This document shows positions 9,198 through 19,531 of a DNA stretch of 24,714 nucleotides, piece by piece. The stretch spans positions 1-24,714 of the forward strand of contig MSJH02000062.1 in assembly GCA_001931875.2 (NCBI GenBank), written 5' to 3'. The notes beneath the pieces were generated by a model. That model saw only the letters and a program-made list of their open reading frames with translations, was not told the DNA's origin and did no database searches. The position numbers were made by a program, and so were the translations under genes. Origin of the DNA: Byssochlamys sp. IMV 00236 (lineage: Eukaryota > Ascomycota > Eurotiomycetes > Eurotiales > Thermoascaceae). The stretch's first letter is position 1, and every line of letters starts with the position of its first letter.

Positions 9198-10802
9198 CAT
9201 TCGTGTACACATATGCCCTCATGCTACCGGAAGAAGGAGGGAAGGCTTTGGTTGCCTTTTTTCCTAAAAGTTGCCGATACCGTCTATATGTATTAAGCTT
9301 TGTTCCTCTATGGTAGTATTGTGCATGTAACTTGGTTGTGAACCAAAAGGTGACACTGATCTTCTCCCCCATTCGAGGAGAAACAAAAATAGATTGTGTA
9401 AGACCAAGACGAAAATGAAAAAAAAAAAAAAGCCTATGGTAACAAAAAACAAGCAATGTGGCATCTTTTCGTTATCATCCCGTTGAGCGCCATTGGCAGA
9501 AAATGGTCATATTGACCTGGTCTGTTACCAGATTTTATATTTTAATTACAGATATAATTGAATGTGAGCGTATGATTTGAGTTACCATGGAAATGAAAGA
9601 ACCCTCCTCTGATAGCACATATGGAATCACTTGATCCTCTTTGTGCTTATTCAATTGAGTAAAACTATGTAAGCAAAAAGAAGCCGAGTAATCAATAAAG
9701 ATGTTCCATTCTATAAAAGTAAGTTTTTACTAGAAATGGGGCTTCCGATGGTTCATCATGACGATAAGGGCTTCAAAAGAAAGGGCACTGCCTCAGAATC
9801 TTTGCGGTTATACTGTCCGCGTGGAGCACAAGGGTCGATTCGTGCAATCTAAGGCTTCATGATTTAAACAACAGACTGCATTAATTCTCGCGACGATACT
9901 GATTTGGTGTCGATGCGCTCCATATGAGCTATTATCTCTTTATCATTATTTCGTTTAGTGCAACTTGTCGTAACGTTACATTTTTCATGATTTGTATTAA
10001 GCATCCATCCACAGTGTGTCTTGTACCTTTTCTGTGTATAAAACCGGGATACATGCTTGAACTGCATGTACTGAATTTAATGATGTGAATAGTAGAGAGT
10101 ACATGTTTTTTTTTCTAAAGAAAAATAAGAAGAAAAAAAAAATCAACATTTGATGCAAATGGTGCACATCCCATTTACATTGTTACCATTGGCAATAGCC
10201 CATTCTCTCTCTTTTTTTTTTTTTTATATATGTCACAAATGGAAATCGTGGCTTTGTTTGTCACATAACATCAATGGATTATTAATGGTACCAAGTTTAA
10301 CAAGAATGTGAATCAAGTTAAAAAGTCAGAGAGATGACGGCTAGTTTCTTTGACAAAGAAATTGACGATTTTTCAAAGGCAAACATCATTCATATCCTCT
10401 TGCTCTTGCATTGTTGATCCTCCCCCCAATGAAGCCCAAAAATGAATGGCGCCTACAATAAATACCCGGTGCACAATGTTTAAACATAATCATGAGTTCA
10501 CAATGTCCAACGAGGGGAAACATGTTTGTCTTACGCTCATGCGAATTTACCAGCAAAATTACCAAGACTGGAGTAATTATGTGTTTGGGAAATATCACAC
10601 CCTCATTTTGTTTTAGTGTGTACACTTAACCAATTAAAGAACAAGACTTGTTTTTTTGTCAATATGTTTCAAGAATATTTGTCTTTTTCGCGCTTACGTC
10701 TCTATCATCATCTGACGAGCATCAAGGTCGACCTTGTATCGTTGATCTGCACTGATTCTGATACATGTATTTGTGATTTATCGACACTTTTGCGTTTTAC
10801 AT

Positions 10803-11063
10803 TCAAGAGCAAGCCTTGGCACACATCATTGAATGACACATATCACTTCTTGGCAAATCAAACGACAAAAGAGGCGAGAAAAATGATTCGCCCTTGAGGA
10901 ATTTAGTTGTATAAACTAAACACGGCCTTCCCTCCTTGGCAATCTGCGCAGCAATCTTGCGCAGCAGTAAGAAATCAAGAATAGTCTGTACATATCTCCA
11001 TAATGGATCGACTGCGGGATCCAAGGATGTCACAAGAGAAAAGATTGACTCATCATTTATCAT
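10803..11063 (-). CDS. Hypothetical short ORF (86 aa)
   Basis: An ATG-initiated frame lies in the gene-poor region, with an in-frame stop (TAA) 9 bases upstream of the ATG. The first 60 residues look protein-like (SLDPAVDPLWRYVQTILDFL, then RKIAAQIAKEG), with a possible amphipathic helix. The tail is cysteine/methionine-rich and less convincing. I found no splice partners and recognise no family. It could be a small gene, a decayed fragment of a larger one, or chance. Confidence 0.22.
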   Translation of the reverse strand: MINDESIFSLVTSLDPAVDPLWRYVQTILDFLLLRKIAAQIAKEGRPCLVYTTKFLKGESFFSPLLSFDLPRSDMCHSMMCAKACS

Positions 11064-11222
11064 CTTTGCTTAGCTCTCCCTTTCCCCTTCGAATGTCAAA
11101 TTATCTCATGGGTCAAATATATATGTAAAAATGGATCAAACTTTACGAGTGCAGACAAGATGTGGTTTAAAAAAAATGGAATTTTATTCGACATATCTTG
11201 CAGGGTTATGAACAAGGTATCT

Positions 11223-12410
11223 TTACACGCTATTTACAAGATGAGGATGACTGATCTTAGGAACAGTAAACCATCTCCATCCTTTATTAAACAAGTCATT
11301 CATAAGCTATGATATATACATGTGTTCAGCGTGCTTTGTATCTTTATATATATATATATATATGTATATATACCTTGAGTCTAAGGACAGTATCTTTATG
11401 AACTTTGTATCTATCTGGTATTAGCCAATCGGGTATCATATCTTCTTCTATTTCGTCTACAACATCATTTCCTCCTACTTGTTCTTGCTCTTGTTGTTGT
11501 TGTTGTCTCTGAAGCAATCGTTGTTGCCGCAACTCATTATCATGTTGCATTCTTAATTCTTGCTGTGGGGTCGGATCTGTTTGCATGGTATCTAAATAAG
11601 CTCTAAATTGTTCACCGGCCTCATAAACCATCATACACATCTCTTCCACCTCCACAGGCCGACCCGCAGCCAGACAGAGCACAAGTAAATCTTGAGCGTT
11701 CCCCGAAACAAGAGCCTCACGCACACACTCCTCAAAGGTCCCATCCAGGTTAGACTCCAGGTACAGACTGGTCACTTCAAATAACTGGCCAAAGTAACTG
11801 GCAAATCGTGTGCGTATGAATTGATTCTCATCTACCCCTTGCGAACAGTGCATACGCCAAATCCAGGTAAATGATCTTGGCAAAAAGGGAGCAAGTGGAT
11901 ATTTGGTACTTCTTCTTCTATATCTCTACATATAAAGTCAGTCATATGAAACAGAACCTTGATCTGACTTACTGGGTCATGCAACACTCGTATAGAGGCT
12001 GTATGCAAGTACCGCGACCGTACCTCGAGCGAGAATCGAGCATAGTCATGTTCTGCGTCTGTAGGTAAGTCATGTGATAGTATGCGTTCTACTGTCAACT
12101 GCTGTAAGGTCGCCAAGAGATCGTTAAACGTGGCTTTCCGTTCAGTAACAGGTAAATCTTGGACCTGATCACAAATGAACTGAAGTGCCTGCATGGCAAA
12201 TTGTGTGTTATGTTTTTGTCGTTCTGATGAGGAAAGTGATTCAAATGAAGCAAGTAATGAACTGACACTGTAATGAAAAGGAAAATGGCGCTTTATGAAA
12301 TGTTTTGTGTGGCGTTTCAGTGGTAATATAGACAATAAGATGGTAAGGTCTTGGTATTCCAAGTAATTAAGAATAGACCAATAAAGTTCTATAGGCAAGA
12401 GTTGAAGCAT
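11223..12410 (-). CDS. F-box-like protein, 3 exons (357 aa)
   Basis: Reverse-strand exons are 11973-12410 (ATG at 12410), 11374-11925 and 11223-11306. Introns are 47 bases (GTAAGT..TGTAG) and 67 bases, the latter starting in a TA-rich repeat. The 47-base intron is needed because the frame shifts between the two long open frames. The N-terminus (LPIELYWSILNYLEYQDLTI, residues 5-24) resembles an F-box, the Skp1-binding segment of SCF ubiquitin ligases. The rest is helical and lacks recognisable WD40, LRR or Kelch repeats. A Gln/Glu-rich stretch (about 275-295) and an acidic segment (EIEEDMIPDW) precede the C-terminus, which ends in GWRWFTVPKISHPHLV. Substrate recognition in an SCF complex is the likely role if the F-box call is right; the C-terminal domain is unassigned. 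Confidence 0.72.
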
Positions 12411-12585
12411 GATGTGTTTTTTTTTATATAAAAAATAAAAAGAAAAATAAAAAAGAAAAAGAAATGATGTCCTTTTTATGCAACACCGTACGTCACCCCC
12501 TTCTCTTTCTTTCTTTCTTCCTTTTCTAATCAATGAATATGCTTGTTAGGTTTATTGGAGAACAAAGAATATTTAATATAATTCT

Positions 12586-12621
<36 letters not shown>

Positions 12622-13098
12622 TTGTTGTTGTCATATTGGATTTATTCAATACAATCAATAAATATTAGACTAATAATAATGAAAACTGTCAACATGCATG
12701 TGTAATTCTTTGTTCTATGGCTTGGTGATAACTGTCTGTCTCTGTCTCTGGCTCTCTCTAGAATGAGTGACGTGGATTTTTTTTTTTTTTAACAACAGCG
12801 ATTTGATACATTGCTGCATAATAGCAGTAAATTCCCTTGTAGTAGTTGGCATGGATGAAGTGAGGTATATGATAATAACAATACAGAAAATTGACTCATG
12901 ATGCATGAGAAAATAATCTTTATTTGGGCATTCAATGTTTTTCTTCAAAACGTGTAAAATGACGCTATGAGAACATTACCTGATAGCCATCCAATCAAAA
13001 GTCAACGTTACACAGCTCCTGGAGCTGCACTTTACTGATAAACAAACATAAATGATTTTCCTCTTTTTCTTTTTCTTTTCTCACAGACAAACACACCA
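12411..13098. other. Divergent intergenic region (F-box gene / CDF transporter)
   Basis: These 688 bases separate the starts of the F-box gene (-) and the cation transporter (+). They contain a 34-base poly-T (12587-12620) followed by GTT repeats, a second T run near 12778-12790, and a T/C-rich tract at about 13054-13082 immediately before the transporter start. No gene is evident. Confidence 0.5.
12587..12620. repeat. Poly-T run (34 bases) followed by GTT microsatellite
   Basis: There are 34 consecutive T, then three GTT units, in the promoter region between divergent genes. The length is likely to vary between strains and to be error-prone in sequencing. Confidence 0.85.
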
Positions 13099-14623
13099 AT
13101 GTCATTTGTTGAAACAGTAGAATTGAAGCATCGACGCTCTCACCTTTCACTCGATAACACCATTGAATCAACCGTCTTGAAAGATGACCCATTATGCTTG
13201 GAGAAGCAAAAGATGACGGATGATTATATATCAAAAACATTAAAGGGACAGAAAAAGCTACAAAAATTCTATAAGAATCAAAACGAATTGATCGATTCTA
13301 TGCTTACTGCCTTGGACAAGAATACTCAAGAAGAAGAAGAAGAAGAGACAAAGCAATTGCTCAAGGTAAGGTAAAGATATGAAAAAGATAGAAATGACCT
13401 TTAATTCTTTGAAAGTTAAAAATTGCCATCTATGGTTCTGTTGTGGCCAATGTGCTCTTGTTTACACTTCAACTCGTTGCTGCCGTCAGTTCGGGTTCAC
13501 TTTCGATCTTTTCTACTATGGCTGATGCATTTATGGATCTCTTGAGTTCAACTGTCTTATTATGGGCATCAAGACAGGCCAATAAAACAAATTTGACGAA
13601 ATATCCCGCTGTAAGTTATCATACCGCATGCAGCAGAAAAAGGAAACCTAACTGCTTATAGGGAAAATCACGTATGGAGTCAGTAGGCATCATCATATTC
13701 TCTTGCTTAATGTCATGTGTAGCCTTGTTTTTGATTGTAAAAGAATCAAGATAAACACTTTTGTATCTAATATATTTCATTATAGATTGAGTCTGCTCAA
13801 AAGCTTGTAGAAAATGACCATTCTCCCGACTTGACTTATTTAGCCATTGGATTCGTATCGTCAGCATTAGGTACATTTTTATATAATTTATACAAAAATA
13901 GAAACATTATACCATGTTGATATAATCTAAATTGTTATTACTATAGCGGTTAAACTTTTGCTATTCATTTACTGTCAATCGTTATCTAAATTCAATTCCG
14001 CAAAGGTCTTGGCTCAGGATCATCGCAATGATTTATTGGTTAATAGTTTAGGATTGACAACTGGTATCGTAGGCAGTCGAATCGCTCCATGGGTCGATCC
14101 AGTGGGTTCTATCATTATTGCGCTGATCATTTTATACAGCTGGACATCTACGTTAATAGGTAGCACACAAAAGTCAAAATGAATGTTACTTTTTACACTT
14201 TCTTTTAGAGCATATTCCGATGGTAGTTGGCAAAAGTGCAGATACGCAATTCTTAAACACGATTACTTATATTGGTATATACATATTGTCATAGAATCCA
14301 TACCCATGACAACATTTTTTTAAAACATTATCTTTAGCTTTGACACATCCTGGAGTAACCATGGTGGATACATGCCGAGCTTATTACGCGGGCAATAATC
14401 TATTTGTGGAAGTAGACATTGTCCTACCACCTACGATGGAGTTACGTGAATCACACGATATAGGCGAAGCATTGCAAACCAAACTAGAGTCCTTGCCTGA
14501 TATCGAGAGAGCCTTTGTCCATGTGGACTATGAAACGTCACATAAGCCAGAGGTAAAAGCAAACAAAGTACCAATATAATATACTAATTATATATATATA
14601 TTCAGCATCAGAAATCAAAATAA
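13099..14623 (+). CDS. Cation diffusion facilitator, Mn-type, 8 exons (377 aa)
   Basis: Exons are 13099-13365, 13416-13610, 13662-13736, 13786-13870, 13947-14159, 14209-14274, 14338-14552 and 14606-14623; all joins keep the frame. The protein has a cytosolic N-terminus of about 95 residues with an acidic run (EEEEEE), six predicted membrane segments, and a C-terminal cytosolic domain (from about residue 280). Metal-site motifs in segments 2 and 5 are D126-x3-D130 (DAFMD) and D232-x3-D236 (DHRND). The DxxxD pair instead of HxxxD is the known signature of the Mn-CDF subgroup, so Mn2+ export into an organelle or out of the cytosol is likely. TM regions: about 98-123, 124-143, 159-178, 193-217, 237-255, 258-275. 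The last exon has only 18 bases (HQKSK); retention of the preceding intron would end the protein in VKANKVPI. Confidence 0.9.
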
Positions 14624-14793
14624 CCTCAAACAGTCTTGGGGAGAGAAGTGTGATTGACGTCGTTTTTTTTTTTTGTTGCCAATCCATATTTGGGATAAAG
14701 GGGAAAAGTAACTTTTTTAAATAAAAATAGTCTTTTTTTCTTTCTCTTTCTCTCTCTCTCTCTCTTTTTTTTTATATTTCATGCCCATCATTC

Positions 14794-16187
14794 ATGATGA
14801 ATATGCAAGATTCAATTCAAAACGACGCTTCACTTTTTGGTAATATTTATGCAGTAAAGAAAAAAAAAATTTTTTATTTATATAACATATTTTGATAGAT
14901 AAGCCAATATCCATTATTTTATTCCATTTATCAATGAGTCATTATATTCCATTGTTTGAGCAAGCAGGAATTGATCTTGGACGATATTTATTAATGAAGG
15001 ACCCCAAAGATTTTATAAACATTGGTATTCGCGATCCTGGCGATCTTGACGTACTCACTACTTGCTCAAAGGCTCTGGCAGCACACATAGTCCATAAAAG
15101 GATGACATCTGAGGAAACAATAGTAGAAGAAGAAGAAGAAGAAGAAGATCTTCATAGTTGTAAATCGAGCCACACCATGAATACAGATAGTGGTGGTACG
15201 GATGACATATACATTACTTCATGTCGACCATCGATCGTTAAAAGGGCTATTGATGCATACAACCATAGTAGTTCATCTACTATCATACCCGCCGTTCAGT
15301 CCAATACATCATCAGGCGCCATGATCGGAACTGTTAGATACCGACAACAGAGTACAAATAAACAAAATACCAGCAGACCGCTTTCGATGCCAGCCCTCCT
15401 GCCCTCCCACACGCCTCCTCCTGATTATTACTTTGATGTGACATTCAGTAAGAGATTAGAGAGATGCAAGTCCATGATATTCCCTAGAGAGGAGGAAGGC
15501 AAAGAAGAGCTGCCACCATATACTTGTACAGTTTATAAAATGGGCTATGTCCATATCAAAAAAGAGTTTGATGCTCCTGATGTACGAACAAAGTGGAGAG
15601 TGTGGAGGTAAATGACAACATCATGAATATCCTAGATACATATTTTGATGTCTCTCTCTCTCTATATAGAAAGCTTTATGTGGAACTATGGGGCACTGTA
15701 CTACGAGTTTATCGTACTGCACCGCCTAAAGATAAAGTAGATTATTACTATACATTTGGACCACTTAAAGCTCCATATTACTATTATCACAAATACTACT
15801 ATACGCCTATCTTGACACTCTCCCTTGCTGGCGCTGAAGCATCAAGAGCCTTAGACTATTTAAAAAGACCCAATGTACTCCGATTGACGACTCAAGAGGG
15901 ACCTCAACTATTATTAAGATTATCTTCACATGTAGAAATGATATCATGGGTGGAACATCTTCAAGCGGGTAAATATATAAAAAAATGAAAATTATTAAAA
16001 CATTTATCCAATAAGCTTTTTTATTGTAGCTATCAATATATCACTTGATCTTGAGGATCGTCCTATGCCCAAGTTTATCACCTTACCCATTCGTAACTTG
16101 GCTTCAGGGACTTTGGACTCTAGGACAATTGAATTAGAGAGAGCGAGGGAACAAAGGAGGAGAGAACAAAGAGAGATACTTATCTGA
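14794..16187 (+). CDS. SAM-like and PH-domain protein, 4 exons (403 aa)
   Basis: Exons are 14794-14839, 14899-15607, 15670-15968 and 16030-16187. The start is the first ATG that splices in frame; an ATG at 14781 is in another frame. Residues about 20-80 resemble a SAM domain (HYIPLFEQAGIDLGRYLLM, then INIGIRDPGDLDVL). The middle (about 85-220) is Ser/Thr/Pro-rich and probably disordered, with a Glu run. Residues about 228-352 resemble a PH domain: basic first strand region (MGYVHIKK), KLYVELWGTVLRVYR, and a C-terminal helix with the conserved Trp (MISWVEHLQA). A basic coiled tail (RAREQRRREQRE) ends the protein. SAM plus PH suggests a cortical or signalling adaptor; Boi-type polarity proteins combine the same domains with SH3, which is absent here. 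A pyrimidine tract lies just upstream of the start, 170 bases after the transporter stop. Confidence 0.75.
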
Positions 16188-16771
16188 TTTAGTATTATTA
16201 TTATTATTATTATTGTCATATATATATTTGTATAAAATAAACATGTGTGTATGTATATGTGTATGTATTCCATATATAAAAAGTGCCAATCTATTACAAG
16301 TCATAGGTATTTTTGATCATCACGTTCTAGGAATGTAGCTTCTAGTCTATGTCATTGTATACATTGATCTACAGAAAAGATACTATGCTTTTAATGTGAT
16401 GTTCAGGAGAACTCATATGAACTTATTTCTCACTTCCTTCTCTGAATACACATACACATGATGCTTTCTGAAAAGATCTCAGTCACACGACTATAAATCG
16501 TACTTTACCTGTTTTGTCACAAATAGACATGTTGTGACAGGTTCACTATCTCACATTTACGCCAGTAGATCATTATTTATGACCGAGAATAAAAGAGTAT
16601 ATACTCTTGCTATGGCTCATACTACCATTTTGAATAGTGTAATCGAACGAGACTAGAGGGTTTGCCCTGTACACCTGTTAGGTTTGTGAATGACAAAGTC
16701 ATCTTTTCAAAAGATATTGAATCAATAAATACTTTTTGCACTCTGTGAGCATAACTATATAAAGTAAAAAA

Positions 16772-16850
16772 CACTGAATGCGTCAGGATTTGAATTATGC
16801 CATAACAGCAAGAGGCTTACCACTGCTCTACTCCCCCTCCAGGCGTTCAT
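16772..16850 (-). pseudogene. Degenerate tRNA-like element
   Basis: The reverse strand has an A-box-like segment (GTAGAGCAGTGGTAAGC) and, about 30 bases later, a B-box-like segment (ATTCAAATCC). The outer segments GAACGCC and CGCATTC can pair at five of seven positions. The T-stem closing pair and the conserved U33 of the anticodon loop are missing, so this is not a functional tRNA as read. It could be a tRNA pseudogene or the head of a tRNA-derived SINE. Confidence 0.25.
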
Positions 16851-18481
16851 CATTTCAATTGATACCTTTTGAATAGATCCCCGGTGTCATTCATGTCATT
16901 GAAACAGACAGTTTGCCATAATGTACCCATCTTATATCCAATCATCTTGTATCAGCATATGCCCCAAGTTTACTATCTCGTAATTCAAAGGTATAATTCT
17001 AACATTCACCTATTTTTCTCCAATTGATACGCATATCATCTCTAATGCAACTCTTGGGGAGGGTCTTACTGCAATGGTCTGATATGATCAAAGTAACTAT
17101 TCTCTTCGTTCCAATGGACACGCATGACTTTTTTTTTCGTAATCTTTTTTTTTTTTTTTCTCTCACATGAGCATAAACTGGGTGCTTTCCCCTACTTTGT
17201 ATAATGTGATCTTGTTTATTATGCTTCCTTGTTTCTTGTGTCTAACCCAAGTGAGATCTTGATACTTCATAATTTACCTGATCAAATATAGTAATTTACA
17301 GGTGAACGCTTTGGAAAAGGAGAGGAACAAGTTTCGCAGACCTAAACCAAAAATAAGACTCCTTTGAACGTTATTTTGCTTCAACTTTTGTGGTTCTTAT
17401 ACATCCTATTTATGTTTTAAATATGGAAATGGGATGTCGCTTTTATATAAAGAAGATCAAAGAATGAAAAAAAAAGAAACTTTTTATAGAACGAGTTCCG
17501 CTTTTCAGAAACACAAATGAATATACTCTTGGGTATGTTTGTCAATGATAAAAAAGACAAGCAAGCGATATATACAGTCAATTTCCTGTTTGTATCTTTA
17601 AAATCTTTTTCTACTTTTATCTGTATTCATTAAGAAGCATGAGCAATGATATCTATTCGTGTCACACTCTCAAACATATACATACCTCCCTTTTTGCTCT
17701 TGCATCAAAGATAATTGAATATAAAAGATATTTATTCAATCATTGAAATGTTTATATCAACAAGAGAAAAAAAGAAAACTCATAGATCATTGTGGGTCCG
17801 TTTGGTTTGTCATAAAAAAAGAGTGGAGTATGAAGTCACTGGTATCTGTTTTTATACATGTAAAAACAAACAAAACGAATATACAAAAGTAAGAATAAGA
17901 GAGTGAATGTTGATCAGGATGACCTTGGCTATAGATTCATACTCATATCGGTTAATACAAAAGATATAAACTTATTATTCAAAAGGCACATGTTTTCATT
18001 TTTTTATTGAGAAAATTTTTTTCATTTTTTAATTTGGGGGACCCTCTTGTATTTTTTATGATATTTTATAGTCAAAAGAATGATAACTCACCCCTCCTTT
18101 AGGACGATTGAGCAAGTAGAGTCTTTATTCTTTACGTATCTGTTCGTGTGTTTTTAGTAAGAATTGCTAAAAAGACTCCTATTGATCATAAATAATGATT
18201 CAAACAACTTTTAATTTCATTTTTTTCGTTTTTATTTTTTATATAAAAAACAAGAGGAATATAAACCTAATAAGCTATCAACTGATGATAGTAGGATCCA
18301 ACTTGGTAACTTGCATTCTCCCTTCTATGCTCATATCCTATCCTTTTCCCTTGCTATTTAACATTTTTTTTTAAAAAAAATAGCTTTTTTCATAAGGGGA
18401 ACGAGGGAGACGCGCTCAATTTTTTTTTATTTTTTTACAAAAAAAACAACAAAAAAATAAAAAATTCAAGCGATCAGTCTG

Positions 18482-18486
18482 ATTGG
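18482..18486 (-). promoter_or_regulatory. Inverted CCAAT box upstream of histone H1
   Basis: ATTGG on the + strand (CCAAT on the reverse strand) lies about 30 bases before a TATA-like element and about 90 bases before the H1 ATG, a typical position for a CCAAT box in a strongly expressed gene. Assigned by motif and position only. Confidence 0.4.
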
Positions 18487-18513
18487 TTCATATTATAATT
18501 TTGAGAAACTGAT

Positions 18514-18522
18514 TATAAAAAG
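18514..18522 (+). promoter_or_regulatory. TATA box of histone H1
   Basis: The TATAAAAAG element lies 52-60 bases upstream of the H1 ATG, which would give a 5' UTR of about 20-30 bases. A pyrimidine-rich stretch follows between it and the start codon. Confidence 0.55.
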
Positions 18523-18573
18523 GATGATTTTCCCTTTCCTTTTTTTTTCTCAACTCTTTTCTTTTAAGAAACT

Positions 18574-19531
18574 ATGGCCGCTACTAAAAAGTCTACCTCT
18601 ACTACCACTTCTACCAAGAAGTCAGATCATCCTACTGTAAGTTCATTATTACTATGTGAATGCGTGAGAGCTTATCTGTTTATATGTGTAATATATAGTA
18701 TGAAGCTATGGTCAAAGGTAAAAAGGAATTATTATTATTATTATAAAGTTTTGAGTAGCTTATCTATTATATATATAGCTGCTATTCTCGCATTGAAGGA
18801 ACGTAAGGGTTCTTCTAGACCTGCTATCAAAAAATATATCTTGGCCAACTTCAAGGTTTCTCCTGGTGCTCACTTTGATACTCAAGTTGCCGCTGCTATC
18901 AAGCGTGGCCATGCCAAGGGTATCTTTGAACTTCCTAAGGGTAAAGTATATTAAAATATGCGCGGTGATCCGTTACAGCATAACTGATATATATGTGAAT
19001 TGGGTAGGTCTTTCTGGCACTGTCAAGTTAAACAAGACAGAAAAGAAGGATGAAACAAAGAAGCCTGCAAAGAAGGAAGCTACCAAGAAGGAAGCTACTA
19101 AGAAGGAAACTTCTCCCAAGAAGGAAGCCTCTCCCAAGAAAGAAGCTCCCAAGAAGGCTGCTACCAAGAAGAAGGCTGCTCCCGCTGCCACTACCACCAC
19201 CACCACTACTACTACTGCTACTACCAAGAGAACTGCTGCTGCTGCTGCCAAGAAGGCTGAAGAAGCTAAGAAGACTGAAACCAAGAAGCCCGCCGCAAAG
19301 AAGGCTGCTGCCCCCAAGAAGGCCGCTGCTACAAAGAAGGCTGCTCCTAAGAAAGCCTCTCCTTCTAAGAAGAAGTCTACTACCGAAAAGGCCAATGTCA
19401 AGGCTCCTAAGAAGAAGACTCCTGCTCCTGCTAAGAAAGCTGCTGCTGCCAAGAAGGCCGCTGCCACAAAGAAGGCTACCCCTACTAAAAAGGCAAGCAC
19501 TGCTTCCAAGAAGAAGGAAACCAAGGCATAA
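18574..19531 (+). CDS. H1: Linker histone H1, 4 exons (255 aa)
   Basis: Exons are 18574-18636, 18699-18717 (19-base microexon), 18779-18940 and 19008-19531. Joined, the winged-helix globular domain is complete at about residues 19-90: HPTYEAMVKAAILALKERKG, then SSRPAIKKYILANF and KRGHAKGIFELPKG. This matches the H1/H5 domain that binds nucleosome entry/exit DNA and compacts chromatin. The N-terminal 18 residues are Lys/Ser/Thr-rich. The tail (about 165 residues) is nearly all Lys, Ala, Thr, Pro and Ser in KKA/KKE/PKK units, with a run of nine Thr near 138-146. Third positions of Lys, Ala and Thr codons favour G or C/T (AAG, GCT, ACC), unlike the AT-rich neighbours, which suggests high expression. 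CCAAT and TATA elements lie upstream; AATAAA occurs about 180 bases after the stop. Confidence 0.95.

Larger units (their letters stand above)
9043..11222. other. Gene-poor region of about 2.2 kb
   Basis: This region lies between the ends of the C2H2 gene (+) and the F-box gene (-), that is, between two 3' ends. It holds an AATAAA signal at 9156-9161 directly followed by a 27-base poly-A run, several A/T homopolymers and only short ORFs. The best ORF is a reverse-strand frame at 10803-11063, listed separately. I recognise no RNA gene or transposon. Confidence 0.5.
16188..18573. other. Gene-poor region of about 2.4 kb upstream of histone H1
   Basis: I find no reading frame with protein-like character here. 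The stretch starts with an ATT microsatellite (16192-16214). On the reverse strand at about 16772-16850 it holds a decayed tRNA-like element. Later parts are AT-rich with homopolymers, and the last part contains the H1 promoter. Unrecognised non-coding RNAs are possible, but none was identified. Confidence 0.45.

Noticed and set aside
10616..10897. Forward ORF of 93 codons in the gene-poor region
   Set aside because: Composition is unconvincing, no motif or splice context supports it, and it overlaps the slightly better reverse-strand frame.
12730..12780. Short CT/GA-rich repeats as transposon ends
   Set aside because: No terminal inverted repeats or target-site duplications were seen. Such pyrimidine tracts are common near gene starts here.
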